From Bradyrhizobium sp. CCGUVB1N3 (lineage in GTDB: Bacteria; Pseudomonadota; Alphaproteobacteria; Rhizobiales; Xanthobacteraceae), in contig NZ_JANADR010000001.1 of assembly GCF_024199925.1 (NCBI RefSeq), forward strand, positions 4,901,501 to 4,965,500: DNA of 64,000 bases, in the 5' to 3' direction. A program made the position numbers and the translations under genes. Position 1 is the stretch's first letter; the number at the start of each line of letters is the position of its first letter. Positions 45,563 to 53,314 of this stretch are shown piece by piece. The notes beneath the pieces are model-generated. The model did not search any database. It was not told where the DNA came from and saw only the letters and a program-made list of their open reading frames with translations.

Positions 45563-46453
45563 CTACTTCGTCCTCTCGGCCGTGCGCGTCTCCTGCGCCG
45601 CCAATTGCACGTTGTCCGGCCTGGACGGCAGCATCGGCTCGACGACGTTGAACAGCAGGAAGTTCTTGGCCCGGTCGAGCGGCGTCCGCGGCAGGACGCG
45701 CCAGAAGCGGCCGTCCGGGGGCGCGATACAGCGGGGATTCATCGAGACGCCGTACTTCAACGCCGCGCCCGCGAACAGGCGCCCTCCCTTGTCGACGACG
45801 CTCTGATCGCTCTGGGATTCGACCGCAAGCTTCACGAGGCTCTTGATCTCGTCCGACGAAGCCTTCGCACTGGCGGTGAGCTTGTCCTGCGCGTCGCGAT
45901 CAAGCTTGTATTCGGCCGTCGCCTGCAGGATCTTCTGCCCCTGGCACACATAGCCTCCGCCATGGAGATACTGCATCGCGACCTCGTTGCATTGCGGCTT
46001 GCTCATCAGCTTGGTGAAGATCTGCAAGTTCGCGCCGAGCGGAATTTCCTCGATCATGACGTCGTTCAGCGAGGCGCGCACCTTCACGACGTAGTCCTTG
46101 TCCGCGCTGCCGCTGATGACCCAGCCGAGATCGATCTTCACGCCGGTGTTGAAGCGCCCGTTGCGCTCCAGGTTTTCCTGCATCTCCCAGCTGCGCGACG
46201 ATACGACCGCGCCATCGAGGTCCGCCTTGTCGGCGTGGCAGATCGCCTTGAATTCCCTCACCTCGGGGTCGACATAGTAGAGCGATCCGACCTCCATGAG
46301 ATTGGACGGCGGATTGATCGGCACGAAGCCATAAGTACGCAAGGTGTCGCCCAGAGGATCCTCACCGCCGGACATGTTCCAGTAGTGCAGCGCCAGCGGA
46401 ACGGCCACCGTCGCCACTGTCGCCGCGAGCGCAAACTTCGTCATGGTGCGCAT
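45563..46453 (-). CDS. Membrane-anchored or secreted protein, unknown function
   Basis: A 296-residue protein with one N-terminal hydrophobic segment (about 6-24, FALAATVATVAVPLALHYW), probably an uncleaved anchor since no clean cleavage site follows. The rest is mixed alpha-beta with four Cys (CHADKAD, PQCNEV, YVCQGQ, RCIAPP) that could pair in the periplasm. A Lys/Ala-rich helical stretch lies at about 185-215. I recognise no family. It converges on glgX with 14 bases between the stops. Confidence 0.7.
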   Translation of the reverse strand: MRTMTKFALAATVATVAVPLALHYWNMSGGEDPLGDTLRTYGFVPINPPSNLMEVGSLYYVDPEVREFKAICHADKADLDGAVVSSRSWEMQENLERNGRFNTGVKIDLGWVISGSADKDYVVKVRASLNDVMIEEIPLGANLQIFTKLMSKPQCNEVAMQYLHGGGYVCQGQKILQATAEYKLDRDAQDKLTASAKASSDEIKSLVKLAVESQSDQSVVDKGGRLFAGAALKYGVSMNPRCIAPPDGRFWRVLPRTPLDRAKNFLLFNVVEPMLPSRPDNVQLAAQETRTAERTK

Positions 46454-46503
46454 GACTACCTCCCGCCATCAATGCTGGCGTCATTCGGTTGATCTGAGCC
46501 TGC

Positions 46504-46629
46504 TTATCGGCCGGGGCAGCAAGCCGACCCGCACGGGACATAGCCCGCGGGACAGGCGAACACCGGCGCGAGACTGCAGCTCGTTACCAAGATTGCGGCG
46601 AGCAGTCCGAGGATCCTGACGATACGCAT
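46504..46629 (-). CDS. 41-residue Cys-rich secreted peptide or lipoprotein
   Basis: A small frame starting at ATG 46629, with a basic start (MRIVRIL), a hydrophobic stretch and LVTSC, which could be a lipobox, or else a signal peptide cleaved near VFA. The mature part CPAGYVPCGSACCPGR has four Cys in 16 residues. A longer frame to 46776 exists but adds non-signal residues. It is 196 bases downstream of another small Cys-rich secreted protein on the same strand. Its function is unknown. Confidence 0.55.
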   Translation of the reverse strand: MRIVRILGLLAAILVTSCSLAPVFACPAGYVPCGSACCPGR

Positions 46630-46825
46630 GACGCTTCTCCCGGTCATACCGGCCCGGTCACATCCGGGCATGCGTCCCCCTCTGCGCATCAGCCTACGCG
46701 CGACACCCGTTGAGGTCGTGTGAAGTCGTTCACACCCGCGACGAAAAACCGCGCCTTCGCGAACGAGTGCAGCCACCGGGCTGCGCGCTCGGAAACGTCA
46801 ATTTTCGTTTCAAAAGGAGACAGGC

Positions 46826-47068
46826 CTAATAGCTGATAAAGCAGGCGCGCTTGCGCGAACTCCAGGTGTAGCCGGATGGACATGGCCGCCGGGGCTGCGC
46901 GCCCGCGGGGCACTCGTTCCAGACGCGCGCGCCGCTTCCCCATCCATCGGCGGCGCAGGCCCCGGAAACGGTGGGGTGGCAGCCGGGGCCACATCCGTCA
47001 GCGGCGGTGGCAAGACCAATGCCGGCAACGGTTGCGGTGAGCAAAGCGGTGACGAAGAGCGCTCTCAT
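46826..47068 (-). CDS. Small Cys-rich secreted protein with GCGxGCH-type motif
   Basis: An 80-residue protein. The signal peptide ends near residue 22 (LLTATVAGIGLATAADGC). The mature part begins DGCGPGCHPTVSGACAADGW, like the N-terminus of a group of small Rhizobiales secreted proteins with a GCG...C pattern. Six Cys in 58 mature residues suggest disulfides or metal binding. The C-terminus has RPCPSGYTWSSRKRACF. The function is unknown. The start ATG 47068 is the only one that gives a signal peptide. Confidence 0.65.
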   Translation of the reverse strand: MRALFVTALLTATVAGIGLATAADGCGPGCHPTVSGACAADGWGSGARVWNECPAGAQPRRPCPSGYTWSSRKRACFISY

Positions 47069-47165
47069 GATGTCCGCCCCTTCTGGTTGTCTCCGGCCTC
47101 CAGCCGTCGGCAGGAGCAGCGGGAACCCGGAATGACGCGCAGACGGGGGCTTTGGTTCCCGGCGG

Positions 47166-48035
47166 TCAGTGGTTACCGGATGCGCCGTGGCCGCGCTGAT
47201 AGGTGCTCGGCGACGGCCAGTTCCAGGTGCCCAGTGTCGCCCGGTCCGGCTCGAAGATCTCGATCTTGAGCGGATAGCAGGCCGCGACGTCGCTGGAATG
47301 CGTCGCGCTGCAATCGCCGCCCGGGCAGGCCGACAGCGCGCCGAGCAGATCGATCTCCGCGAAGAGCTCGATGAAATCGCCGGGACGGACCGGACTGGCC
47401 TTCATGAAATACTGGTGCGTATCCGCAGTGAAGCCGGTGCACATGAAGACATTGAGCACGTCGTGGACGTGATGCTCGACCGCACGCGCGTCCGTCTTCA
47501 GTTCGGCAGCCAGCGCGCGCGACAGGTTGGAGTGGCAGCAGAAATCGTAGGACGCGCCGCCCAGCAGCAGGTTCGTATAGGGATCGCAGCGCGTGCCGAT
47601 GACGTCGTGGATGCCGGCGCCATCCGTGTCAAAACCGTACCAGCCGAGCGTATCGTGGCTGATGGTCGCCATCGGCCGCAGATGCGGCATGGTGCTCCAC
47701 AGCCGGTCGCCGGCGCCGACATGCGTTGCGTGAAGCGCGCGCGTCTTGCCGCTGAAGAAGCGCTCGGAGAGATCGTGGGCGTTCCAGAGATTGAGATCGC
47801 CCACCTGCGGGCCTTCGATGCTGACGATGCGGAAGAACTGGCCGCGCAAGACGCGAAACGCGCGGGCATCGCGCGGCGGCACCACGATCTCCTGCGTCTT
47901 GACCATCGTGCTCCGCGCGGCTTCCAGCACGGTCATGTCGGGCTTTGGCATGGTGCCTGCGGGATAGACAACAGTCGGCTTGGCCGCCCGGCGTGAGGCT
48001 GCGTCGGCGGGGGCAGGTGGGATTTTGGGAGACAT
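47166..48035 (-). CDS. DUF1989-type, urea carboxylase-associated family protein
   Basis: A 289-residue soluble protein of the group annotated as urea carboxylase-associated (DUF1989). Family blocks are ARAFRVLRGQFFRIVSIEGP, QVGDLNLWNAHDLSERFFS, and CHSNLSRAL near the middle with HHVHDVLNVFMCTGF. Clustered His and Cys (CCHSN, HHVHD, CPGGDCSATHSSD) could form a metal site. The activity is not well defined; members accompany urea carboxylase or guanidine genes, but none is adjacent here. ATG 48035 (MSPKIPPAPA) follows GAGGT. A longer start at 48089 is less likely. Confidence 0.82.
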   Translation of the reverse strand: MSPKIPPAPADAASRRAAKPTVVYPAGTMPKPDMTVLEAARSTMVKTQEIVVPPRDARAFRVLRGQFFRIVSIEGPQVGDLNLWNAHDLSERFFSGKTRALHATHVGAGDRLWSTMPHLRPMATISHDTLGWYGFDTDGAGIHDVIGTRCDPYTNLLLGGASYDFCCHSNLSRALAAELKTDARAVEHHVHDVLNVFMCTGFTADTHQYFMKASPVRPGDFIELFAEIDLLGALSACPGGDCSATHSSDVAACYPLKIEIFEPDRATLGTWNWPSPSTYQRGHGASGNH

Positions 48036-48108
48036 GAGTGACCTCAAGGTGAGCGCAGAGCGCGATCGCGCCTGCAGATCATGCCGCAAGCTCCTGCGCC
48101 ATAAAAGA

Positions 48109-49377
48109 TCAGGACCGCCGCAACGCGCGGTAAACCCCGTGCTCGAATTGGCGATAGGCGTTGAGAGCTTCGCGGTCCGCGAAGGGCAGGATTTGCATCA
48201 TGATGACGCCCGCAAGGCGCTTCGCCGGATCGATCCAGTAGTAGGTGTTGAACAGGCCGGCCCAGGTCAGGCTGCCGGCGCTTCGGCCATCCGGGACGGG
48301 ATCGAGATTGATCATATTGCCCAGCCCCCATCGCAGATGAGTGCCCGGAAAGAAGTTCACGTCGTTCGACAGGGCCGGATTGGTCGTCTTGAGGATTCCG
48401 GCCTCGAGAGGTCCGATCTGGTTTTCGGACATCAACGCAACCGTCGCCGGCTGAAGGATGCGGTTGCCGCGCAGGCTGCCGCCGTTGAGCAGCGCCTGTA
48501 GCACGGCCAGGTAATCGGACGCGGTGGAATAGATGCCGCCTCCACCCAGAAACACCTTGCTCCCGCCCGGCTTTTCCAGCGGCTGCACCAGAAGCTTGCC
48601 TTCCGCATCCCGCACGAACAGGCTCGCCTCTCGCGCGCGCTGCTTGTCATCGAGCGCGACGACGGTGTCGTTCATGCCGAGCGGACCCGTGATGCGGTCG
48701 CGGAAGTAGCGCTCGAGCGGCTCGCCGCTCGCGATCTCCACCATCCGGCCGACACGGTCGAGACTGCCGCCATAGGCCCATCTTGCACCGGGCTCGAACA
48801 TCAGCGGCATGCGCGGCAGGTTCGGCTTGCCGCGCGCGACCTTGAGATAGCGGGCGACCTTCGGATCCCAGAGCAGATAGCTGAAGCCGGAGGTGTGCGA
48901 CAACAGATGGCGCAACGTCAGCGGCCTTTCGGGAGGATGCAGTTGCGGGGCACCCTTCGCATCGAAGCCGGCGAGCACCTGGACCTCTGCCAGCGCCGGA
49001 TCGATATTGGCGGCCGGCTCGTCCAGATGCAGCCTGCCCTGCTCCACGAGCTGCAGCGCGGCGACCGATGTCAGCAATTTGACCATCGAGGCGATGCGAA
49101 AGATCGTATCGGTCGACATGCGCGAGGCGGCATCGCCGTTGCGCAGGCCGAAGGCGCCCTCGTAGAGCACCGACTGCTCGTTCGCGGCCATCGCCACCAC
49201 GCCGGGAATCTTCTGCGCGCCGACGCTGGCCGACAATGCGCCATCGATCTCCCGGCTGCGCAGCGGCGCCAGCGACGATGCGGCCCGGCCGGGCACGGGA
49301 ATGGCGGCGGCCATGCTTGCGGCCGCAAGCCCGACGGTTTGCTTGAGCGCATCACGCCGGCTGAGCGGACCCCACAT
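48109..49377 (-). CDS. Tat-exported serine hydrolase of the beta-lactamase class C/esterase family
   Basis: A 422-residue enzyme with a Tat signal (LSRRDALKQTVGLAAASMAA). The nucleophile Ser and Lys are in IASMVKLL (SxxK), the Tyr in RWAYGGSLD (YxG in place of YxN), and WAGLFNTYYW replaces the KTG/HTG box, as in EstB-like esterases. It is therefore probably an esterase and not a resistance enzyme. ATG 49377 is chosen because the Tat signal starts there and AGGAAA precedes it; the frame continues upstream only as a shadow of the opposite gene. It is divergent from the AEC carrier. Confidence 0.9.
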   Translation of the reverse strand: MWGPLSRRDALKQTVGLAAASMAAAIPVPGRAASSLAPLRSREIDGALSASVGAQKIPGVVAMAANEQSVLYEGAFGLRNGDAASRMSTDTIFRIASMVKLLTSVAALQLVEQGRLHLDEPAANIDPALAEVQVLAGFDAKGAPQLHPPERPLTLRHLLSHTSGFSYLLWDPKVARYLKVARGKPNLPRMPLMFEPGARWAYGGSLDRVGRMVEIASGEPLERYFRDRITGPLGMNDTVVALDDKQRAREASLFVRDAEGKLLVQPLEKPGGSKVFLGGGGIYSTASDYLAVLQALLNGGSLRGNRILQPATVALMSENQIGPLEAGILKTTNPALSNDVNFFPGTHLRWGLGNMINLDPVPDGRSAGSLTWAGLFNTYYWIDPAKRLAGVIMMQILPFADREALNAYRQFEHGVYRALRRS

Positions 49378-49494
49378 GAGGTTTCCTGGAAGCTGATCCG
49401 GATTCTGATCTAGTATAACCCAGACAACCCCGGGTCGCATGCCCCGAGGTGACTCGACGGGGCTGATCAGGGCATCAGCCGAGGGGGAACCAGG

Positions 49495-50439
49495 ATGCAA
49501 GTCGCCGGCCTCGTGCTTCCCGTATTTGCCATCATCGTCACCGGCTGGCTCGCCGGTTGGCTCGGCTACATCTCGCGGTCGCTGGCCGACGGCCTGGTGC
49601 ATTTCGCCTATAACGTGGCGATGCCGGCGCTGCTGGTCGTCACCATCGCGCAGGAGCCGGCGAGCAATTTGCTGGAATGGCGCTTCCTGTTCGCCTTCGG
49701 CGGCGGATCGATGCTGTGCTTCGCGCTGGTCTTTCTCGTCGTTCGCATGGCTCTGGGGCGCGACCTCGCCTCCAGCACGATGCAGGGCATGACCGCGGCG
49801 ATGACCAATACCGGCTTCGTGGCGCTGCCGGTCCTGCACTCGATCTATGGACAGCCGGCCGTGCTGCCCGCGGCCATCGCGACCGTGTTCGTCGCCGCGG
49901 TGATGTTCCCGGTGACCGTCATCCTGCTCGAGAGCGGCGGCCGCGACGCGGCTGGTGCTGCGCACCCCTCCGCACTCGCAAAGCAGATCCTGCTCAACCC
50001 GATGGTCCTTTCGACCCTGATCGGTCTTGCCTGGGCGATCACGGGCCTGCCGATTCCCGGTCCACTCAAGGCCTATCTGAACATCTTTGCGGCCGCGCTC
50101 ACGCCGTGCGCTCTGTTCGCTATCGGGCTCGGCCTCTCGATCGAAGGCGTGCGCGCGAACCTCAAGGCGTCGCTCGTGCTCGCGACCGTCAAGCTCGTGC
50201 TCATGCCGCTGCTCGTGTACGGACTGTGCGTGGCCTCGAACCTCAACCCCTTCTACACGATTGCCGCCGTCATCTGCGCCGCCGTGCCGACGGCGAAGAC
50301 GGCGTACATCCTGGCCGGCGCCTACAAGGTGGAGCATTCGCTGGTCGCGGCCACGGTCTCGATCACGACTCTGCTGTCGGTCGCAACGCTGTTAGGCTGG
50401 CTCTACGCGCTGCAAGGCCTTGCGGCCAAAGCGGGCTAG
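49495..50439 (+). CDS. AEC-family (auxin efflux carrier-like) transporter
   Basis: A 314-residue inner-membrane carrier with ten predicted helices in two five-helix halves. AGLVLPVFAIIVTGWLAGWLG starts the first and LIGLAWAITGLPIPGPLKAY the second. Family members export or import carboxylates such as malonate or malate, and the plant relatives auxin. Length is typical. The start ATG 49495 follows GAGGGGGAACCAGG. It is divergent from the esterase gene across 117 bases. The substrate is unknown. Confidence 0.92.
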   Translation: MQVAGLVLPVFAIIVTGWLAGWLGYISRSLADGLVHFAYNVAMPALLVVTIAQEPASNLLEWRFLFAFGGGSMLCFALVFLVVRMALGRDLASSTMQGMTAAMTNTGFVALPVLHSIYGQPAVLPAAIATVFVAAVMFPVTVILLESGGRDAAGAAHPSALAKQILLNPMVLSTLIGLAWAITGLPIPGPLKAYLNIFAAALTPCALFAIGLGLSIEGVRANLKASLVLATVKLVLMPLLVYGLCVASNLNPFYTIAAVICAAVPTAKTAYILAGAYKVEHSLVAATVSITTLLSVATLLGWLYALQGLAAKAG

Positions 50440-50774
50440 CTGTGGACGCGGCGCTGTTTTTTTTCGCGGAGCCTTCCTGTCACCTTCCGGGAGGACAGAA
50501 CAAAATGTCGAAAACAACCCCATGCAAAGTAGCCGACGGTGCCCGAAGCATGCATTGCTGATTTTACGAAATGAACTTGACACGTCGGGCAAATCACCTG
50601 CAATATGCCATCATCGCACGACCGACTTGATCGACCGACGCTCCCCCACCCTTAGGCCGCCAACACCTCTCGCGCCGTTGCTGCGAAACGTGGCGGAAAC
50701 GCCTCGGCGCACCATCGCGGCAAACTCACTCAATTGTTCGAGCAACAACCGGTCCTGAACGGAAGGAGACGGCA
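50440..50774. repeat. Intergenic region with dispersed 22-bp repeat, copy 2
   Basis: A 335-bp gap without a convincing gene. The repeat AAAACAACCCCATGCAAAGT is at 50510-50529, matching 18266-18285. A run of eight T lies at 50457-50464. The promoter of the GFA gene should lie towards the right, and its ribosome site GGAAGGAG is at 50759-50766. Confidence 0.6.
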
Positions 50775-51170
50775 ATGGCGACATTCTGCGGAAGCTGCCT
50801 CTGTGGTGAAGTGGCCTTCGAGGTCGAGGGCCCGTTCGACCGTTTCCTGAACTGCCACTGCTCGCGCTGCCGGAAGGCAACCGGGTCAGCGCATTCCTGC
50901 GAGGTGATCGTGAAGACCTCCGCACTGCGATGGCTGCGCGGCGAAGCATCGGTCACACGCTACGACCTGCCGACGGCGCGAAGCTTTGCGACCGCCTTCT
51001 GCAAGATCTGCGGCAGCCCCATGCCACACCTCACCCGCAGCGGACGCGAGGCGATCATCCACGCCGGCGCATTCGACGAACCGCTCGGCGCGACCCCGGA
51101 CCGGCACGTGCAGTGGGCCTCACGCGCGGAGTGGTACGTGCATGGGGAGGGGCTGGAGGTGGAGGAGTAG
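50775..51170 (+). CDS. GFA-family zinc-binding protein (Gfa/CENP-V domain)
   Basis: A 131-residue protein with the glutathione-dependent formaldehyde-activating (Gfa) fold. Zinc ligands are visible in order: CGSCLCGEV (residues 5-13), NCHCSRCRKATGSAH, and CKICGSPMP. Members bind two zinc ions; only some act on the formaldehyde-glutathione adduct, and most are of unknown activity. Length is normal. ATG 50775 follows GGAAGGAG. No formaldehyde dehydrogenase gene is near, so a formaldehyde role is not supported by context. Confidence 0.9.
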   Translation: MATFCGSCLCGEVAFEVEGPFDRFLNCHCSRCRKATGSAHSCEVIVKTSALRWLRGEASVTRYDLPTARSFATAFCKICGSPMPHLTRSGREAIIHAGAFDEPLGATPDRHVQWASRAEWYVHGEGLEVEE

Positions 51171-51316
51171 TTCGTTGGCGCGCTCCGCTGATCGCCCTGG
51201 AGTTGCATATCGACACAGAACAGGGTACAGGGGCGCACAGCAACTTCATTTGCAGGAGGCGATCATGCTGACGATTGCACGCTTCCCGGGTTCGATGCGC
51301 GATAGTTAGCGCGTGC

Positions 51317-51336
51317 CCCGGGATTTTAGTCCCGGG
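51317..51336. repeat. Short perfect hairpin upstream of PcfJ-like gene
   Basis: CCCGGGA and TCCCGGG flank TTTTAG. It overlaps a possible GTG start at 51336, which argues for the downstream ATG as start of the next gene. Confidence 0.5.
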
Positions 51337-51416
51337 TGAGACCTCAAAACCCTCGACTCTTCGAATCTGAATCTGCCTGCGAACGCCTCGCGTCCGCGCG
51401 CGCGGAAACTATTGTC

Positions 51417-52547
51417 ATGACCTCGTCTCTTGTCCTGGTCCCACGCCGGGGGGCCGGGCGTTCGAACATGCTCGAACGTCAACTCCGGAGGTACCATCCC
51501 CGCTTCGAGGGAGCGGTGCGTGCTCTGGCGATGCGCCACCCTCGCATTGCGGACCTCGCCGCGAGCTTTCCTGCGCTGCTCTTTGCGCTGGCCGTCCCGC
51601 GCGCCGGGCTCGATCCTGCGCATGCGCTTGCGCGCATCATCGACGGCTTGGCGCTAGCGGACATAGCGGCGGCGGCTGGCGTACCGATGTGGCTGCGCAA
51701 GCTGCCTCCAGAGGCGTTCGTGCGTCCGATCACGGGGCTGCCCGACGGCGAAGTGTTTCGCCGGCAGATCGCCAACCACATTCCGCGCTCACACAGGCTC
51801 GCGCCGACGTGGCTCGAGGCCGTCGCTAACGTTGCCGAGCTGGCGCATGAATCGGCGGCGGTGTGGATCGCGCGCGAATGCATCCGTGAGCCGCGGCGCA
51901 TCAAGCCGGCGCGCTTGCGGCTCATCAGTCTCTGGTCGTGGTTTTCCGTCGCGCCGGCAACGTTCGGACGTGAGCTGATCGAGCGGCCGTGGGCGCCGAA
52001 CATGCATATTGGTCCGGCGCTCGCGGCCGCCGACGACTGGCGATTGAAAATCGCGCTGCATGTGAACCTTGGTCCGCGCCCGATCAGCGACATGTGGCTC
52101 CACGCGGGTCACGTCGACGGGTACGATTTCCATCCGTTGAACTCGATCGCCTCGATCGCCGAAGAGGCGATCGCGATGAGGAACTGTCTTCGCACCTATG
52201 GCAACAACCTCGCCCACAATCGCTCGCCGCTCTGGAGCGTCAGGCGGAACGGAGAGCGCGTCGCGACGCTGCGCGTTGCCTGCCGCTATCGCGATCCGCT
52301 CCCCAACATCGTCGAGCTCAAGGGCGCCGGTAACAGAGATGTATCGCGGGAACTGTGGTGGGCGGCGCGCCGGTGGCTGCACACGCATGACCTGTCGAAG
52401 ATCGATATGGCGGGTCGCGCATGGGGCACGGCACCGCTCGATCGCGACACCTGGCTGTCGCTCTGGCGGCCCTATTGGATCGCCAGGCGCCGCATCCCGG
52501 AATGGCTGCCGGTCGCGCCGTCGCGCGATGCTCTGGAGGCGTTGTGA
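51417..52547 (+). CDS. PcfJ-like protein, unknown function
   Basis: A 376-residue protein (403 if GTG 51336 is the start). The segment AMRNCLRTYGNNLAHNRSPL, followed by WSVRRNGERVATLRVACR at about residues 240-285, resembles the catalytic-looking Cys-containing block of PcfJ-type proteins, first named on conjugative plasmids. The N-terminal 150 residues are helical and lack known motifs. ATG 51417 has only a weak ribosome site, but the alternative lies inside a hairpin. The next feature downstream is a tRNA-like 3' end, so a mobile-element origin of this gene is possible. Confidence 0.62.
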   Translation: MTSSLVLVPRRGAGRSNMLERQLRRYHPRFEGAVRALAMRHPRIADLAASFPALLFALAVPRAGLDPAHALARIIDGLALADIAAAAGVPMWLRKLPPEAFVRPITGLPDGEVFRRQIANHIPRSHRLAPTWLEAVANVAELAHESAAVWIARECIREPRRIKPARLRLISLWSWFSVAPATFGRELIERPWAPNMHIGPALAAADDWRLKIALHVNLGPRPISDMWLHAGHVDGYDFHPLNSIASIAEEAIAMRNCLRTYGNNLAHNRSPLWSVRRNGERVATLRVACRYRDPLPNIVELKGAGNRDVSRELWWAARRWLHTHDLSKIDMAGRAWGTAPLDRDTWLSLWRPYWIARRRIPEWLPVAPSRDALEAL

Positions 52548-52555
52548 GCTGCACA

Positions 52556-52641
52556 TGGCGCTCCCTAGGGGAATCGAACCCCTGTTCAGCCTTTGCAGGC
52601 GGCGCCGCTCCCGTTCGGCTGCGGGCCATTAGCCCGGCGCG
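52556..52641 (-). other. tRNA-like 3' end (T arm plus CCA) preceded by hairpins; possible att remnant or structured RNA
   Basis: On the minus strand a perfect T arm (AGGGGTTCGATTCCCCT, 52583-52567) is followed by seven acceptor-like bases, G as discriminator and CCA at 52558-52556. No matching 5' acceptor half (GCTCCCT) is present. Three small hairpins lie upstream (CGGGC-TAATG-GCCCG, GCCG-AACGGGAG-CGGC, GCCT-GCAA-AGGC). This does not fold as a complete tRNA. It may be the residue of integration into a tRNA gene, a decayed tRNA, or part of a structured RNA. Confidence 0.5.
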
Positions 52642-52644
52642 CCC

Positions 52645-52658
52645 TTGACTTGGATCAA
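52645..52658. promoter_or_regulatory. FixK/FNR-type box
   Basis: TTGACTTGGATCAA fits the TTGA-N6-TCAA consensus of FixK/FNR binding sites used for low-oxygen control in Bradyrhizobium. It lies about 160 bases before the secreted protein at 52818 and just upstream of the tRNA-like element on the other strand. Confidence 0.55.
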
Positions 52659-52817
52659 CCTCCGCCCCCGTAGCCAGTGTCCAAGTCATTGCTCCACGCA
52701 CCTTCGGCTGAAGAGGTGTGACCAATCGTGAGGCCGCTCCTTGTTGGGGGCTTGCGTTTAGCAGGGGTGCCGGAAGAGTGATGTCCGTAACCTGATAACG
52801 CTGCGGAGAAGCCTACC

Positions 52818-53195
52818 ATGCAGTTGTCTAAGGTCGCCGCTTTAACACTTATCGTTGACTGTCTAACCCTACTGTCCGTGTCTTCTGCGCAGGCCGCTCC
52901 TGAATGTTCCATTTCTGGGACACTAGCGGATTGGGGCGAGAATTCGACGGCCGACATTGACCTCGCGTCCGGGGGAAGTTGCCAATTTCCAATCAAAATG
53001 CGCGGCACGGTGAGTGGCTCGGACATCTCTCAAAAGCCGTCACACGGCAAGCTGAAAAGGCTCAACCCGTCTACGTTCGAATACAAGGCGAAGGCAAAAT
53101 ATAAGGGGAGCGACACATTTGCCATCAAAGCAACGGGTCAGGGGCCGACGGCTTCTGGCACGTCGGTAATCACCGTGCACGCGACGATGAAATAA
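52818..53195 (+). CDS. Secreted beta-domain protein, unknown function
   Basis: A 125-residue protein with a Sec signal cleaved near AQA (residue 26). The mature part has two Cys (PECSIS, GSCQFP) that may pair, and a beta-rich segment with PSHGKLKRLNPSTFEYKAKA and GSDTFAIKA. This pattern resembles an Ig-like or cadherin-like repeat of the kind found in surface proteins. It is less GC-rich than its neighbours, which with the tRNA-like element upstream hints at acquisition by transfer. A FixK-type box upstream may place it under oxygen control. Confidence 0.7.
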   Translation: MQLSKVAALTLIVDCLTLLSVSSAQAAPECSISGTLADWGENSTADIDLASGGSCQFPIKMRGTVSGSDISQKPSHGKLKRLNPSTFEYKAKAKYKGSDTFAIKATGQGPTASGTSVITVHATMK

Positions 53196-53314
53196 CGTCC
53201 ACGGCCGCTTTACCCGCGAGTATCGGCCGTTCGAGGAAATGCCACCGGCGTCGCCTCAGATCGTCGCGCTTCTCGCATCAATCTTGGCCACATCGCCGCG
53301 CCGCCGCAAAATCA

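Noticed and set aside
48109..49377. Beta-lactam resistance enzyme
   Set aside because: The KTG box is replaced by WAG and YxN by YxG, the pattern of EstB-like esterases, so resistance is not supported.
48109..50337. A 742-residue protein including 320 residues upstream of the serine hydrolase
   Set aside because: The extension is antisense to the AEC carrier and low-complexity; the Tat signal and ribosome site place the start at 49377.
52300..52640. Permuted two-piece tmRNA, suggested by the T arm and CCA on the minus strand
   Set aside because: The expected 5' acceptor half and tag-coding region downstream are absent, that DNA is covered by the PcfJ-like gene, and the discriminator is G rather than the A needed for alanine charging.
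52556..52641. Complete serine, cysteine or selenocysteine tRNA
   Set aside because: CTGCAAA resembles an anticodon loop, but its flanks do not pair as a 5-bp stem, and no 5' acceptor strand matches the 3' strand.
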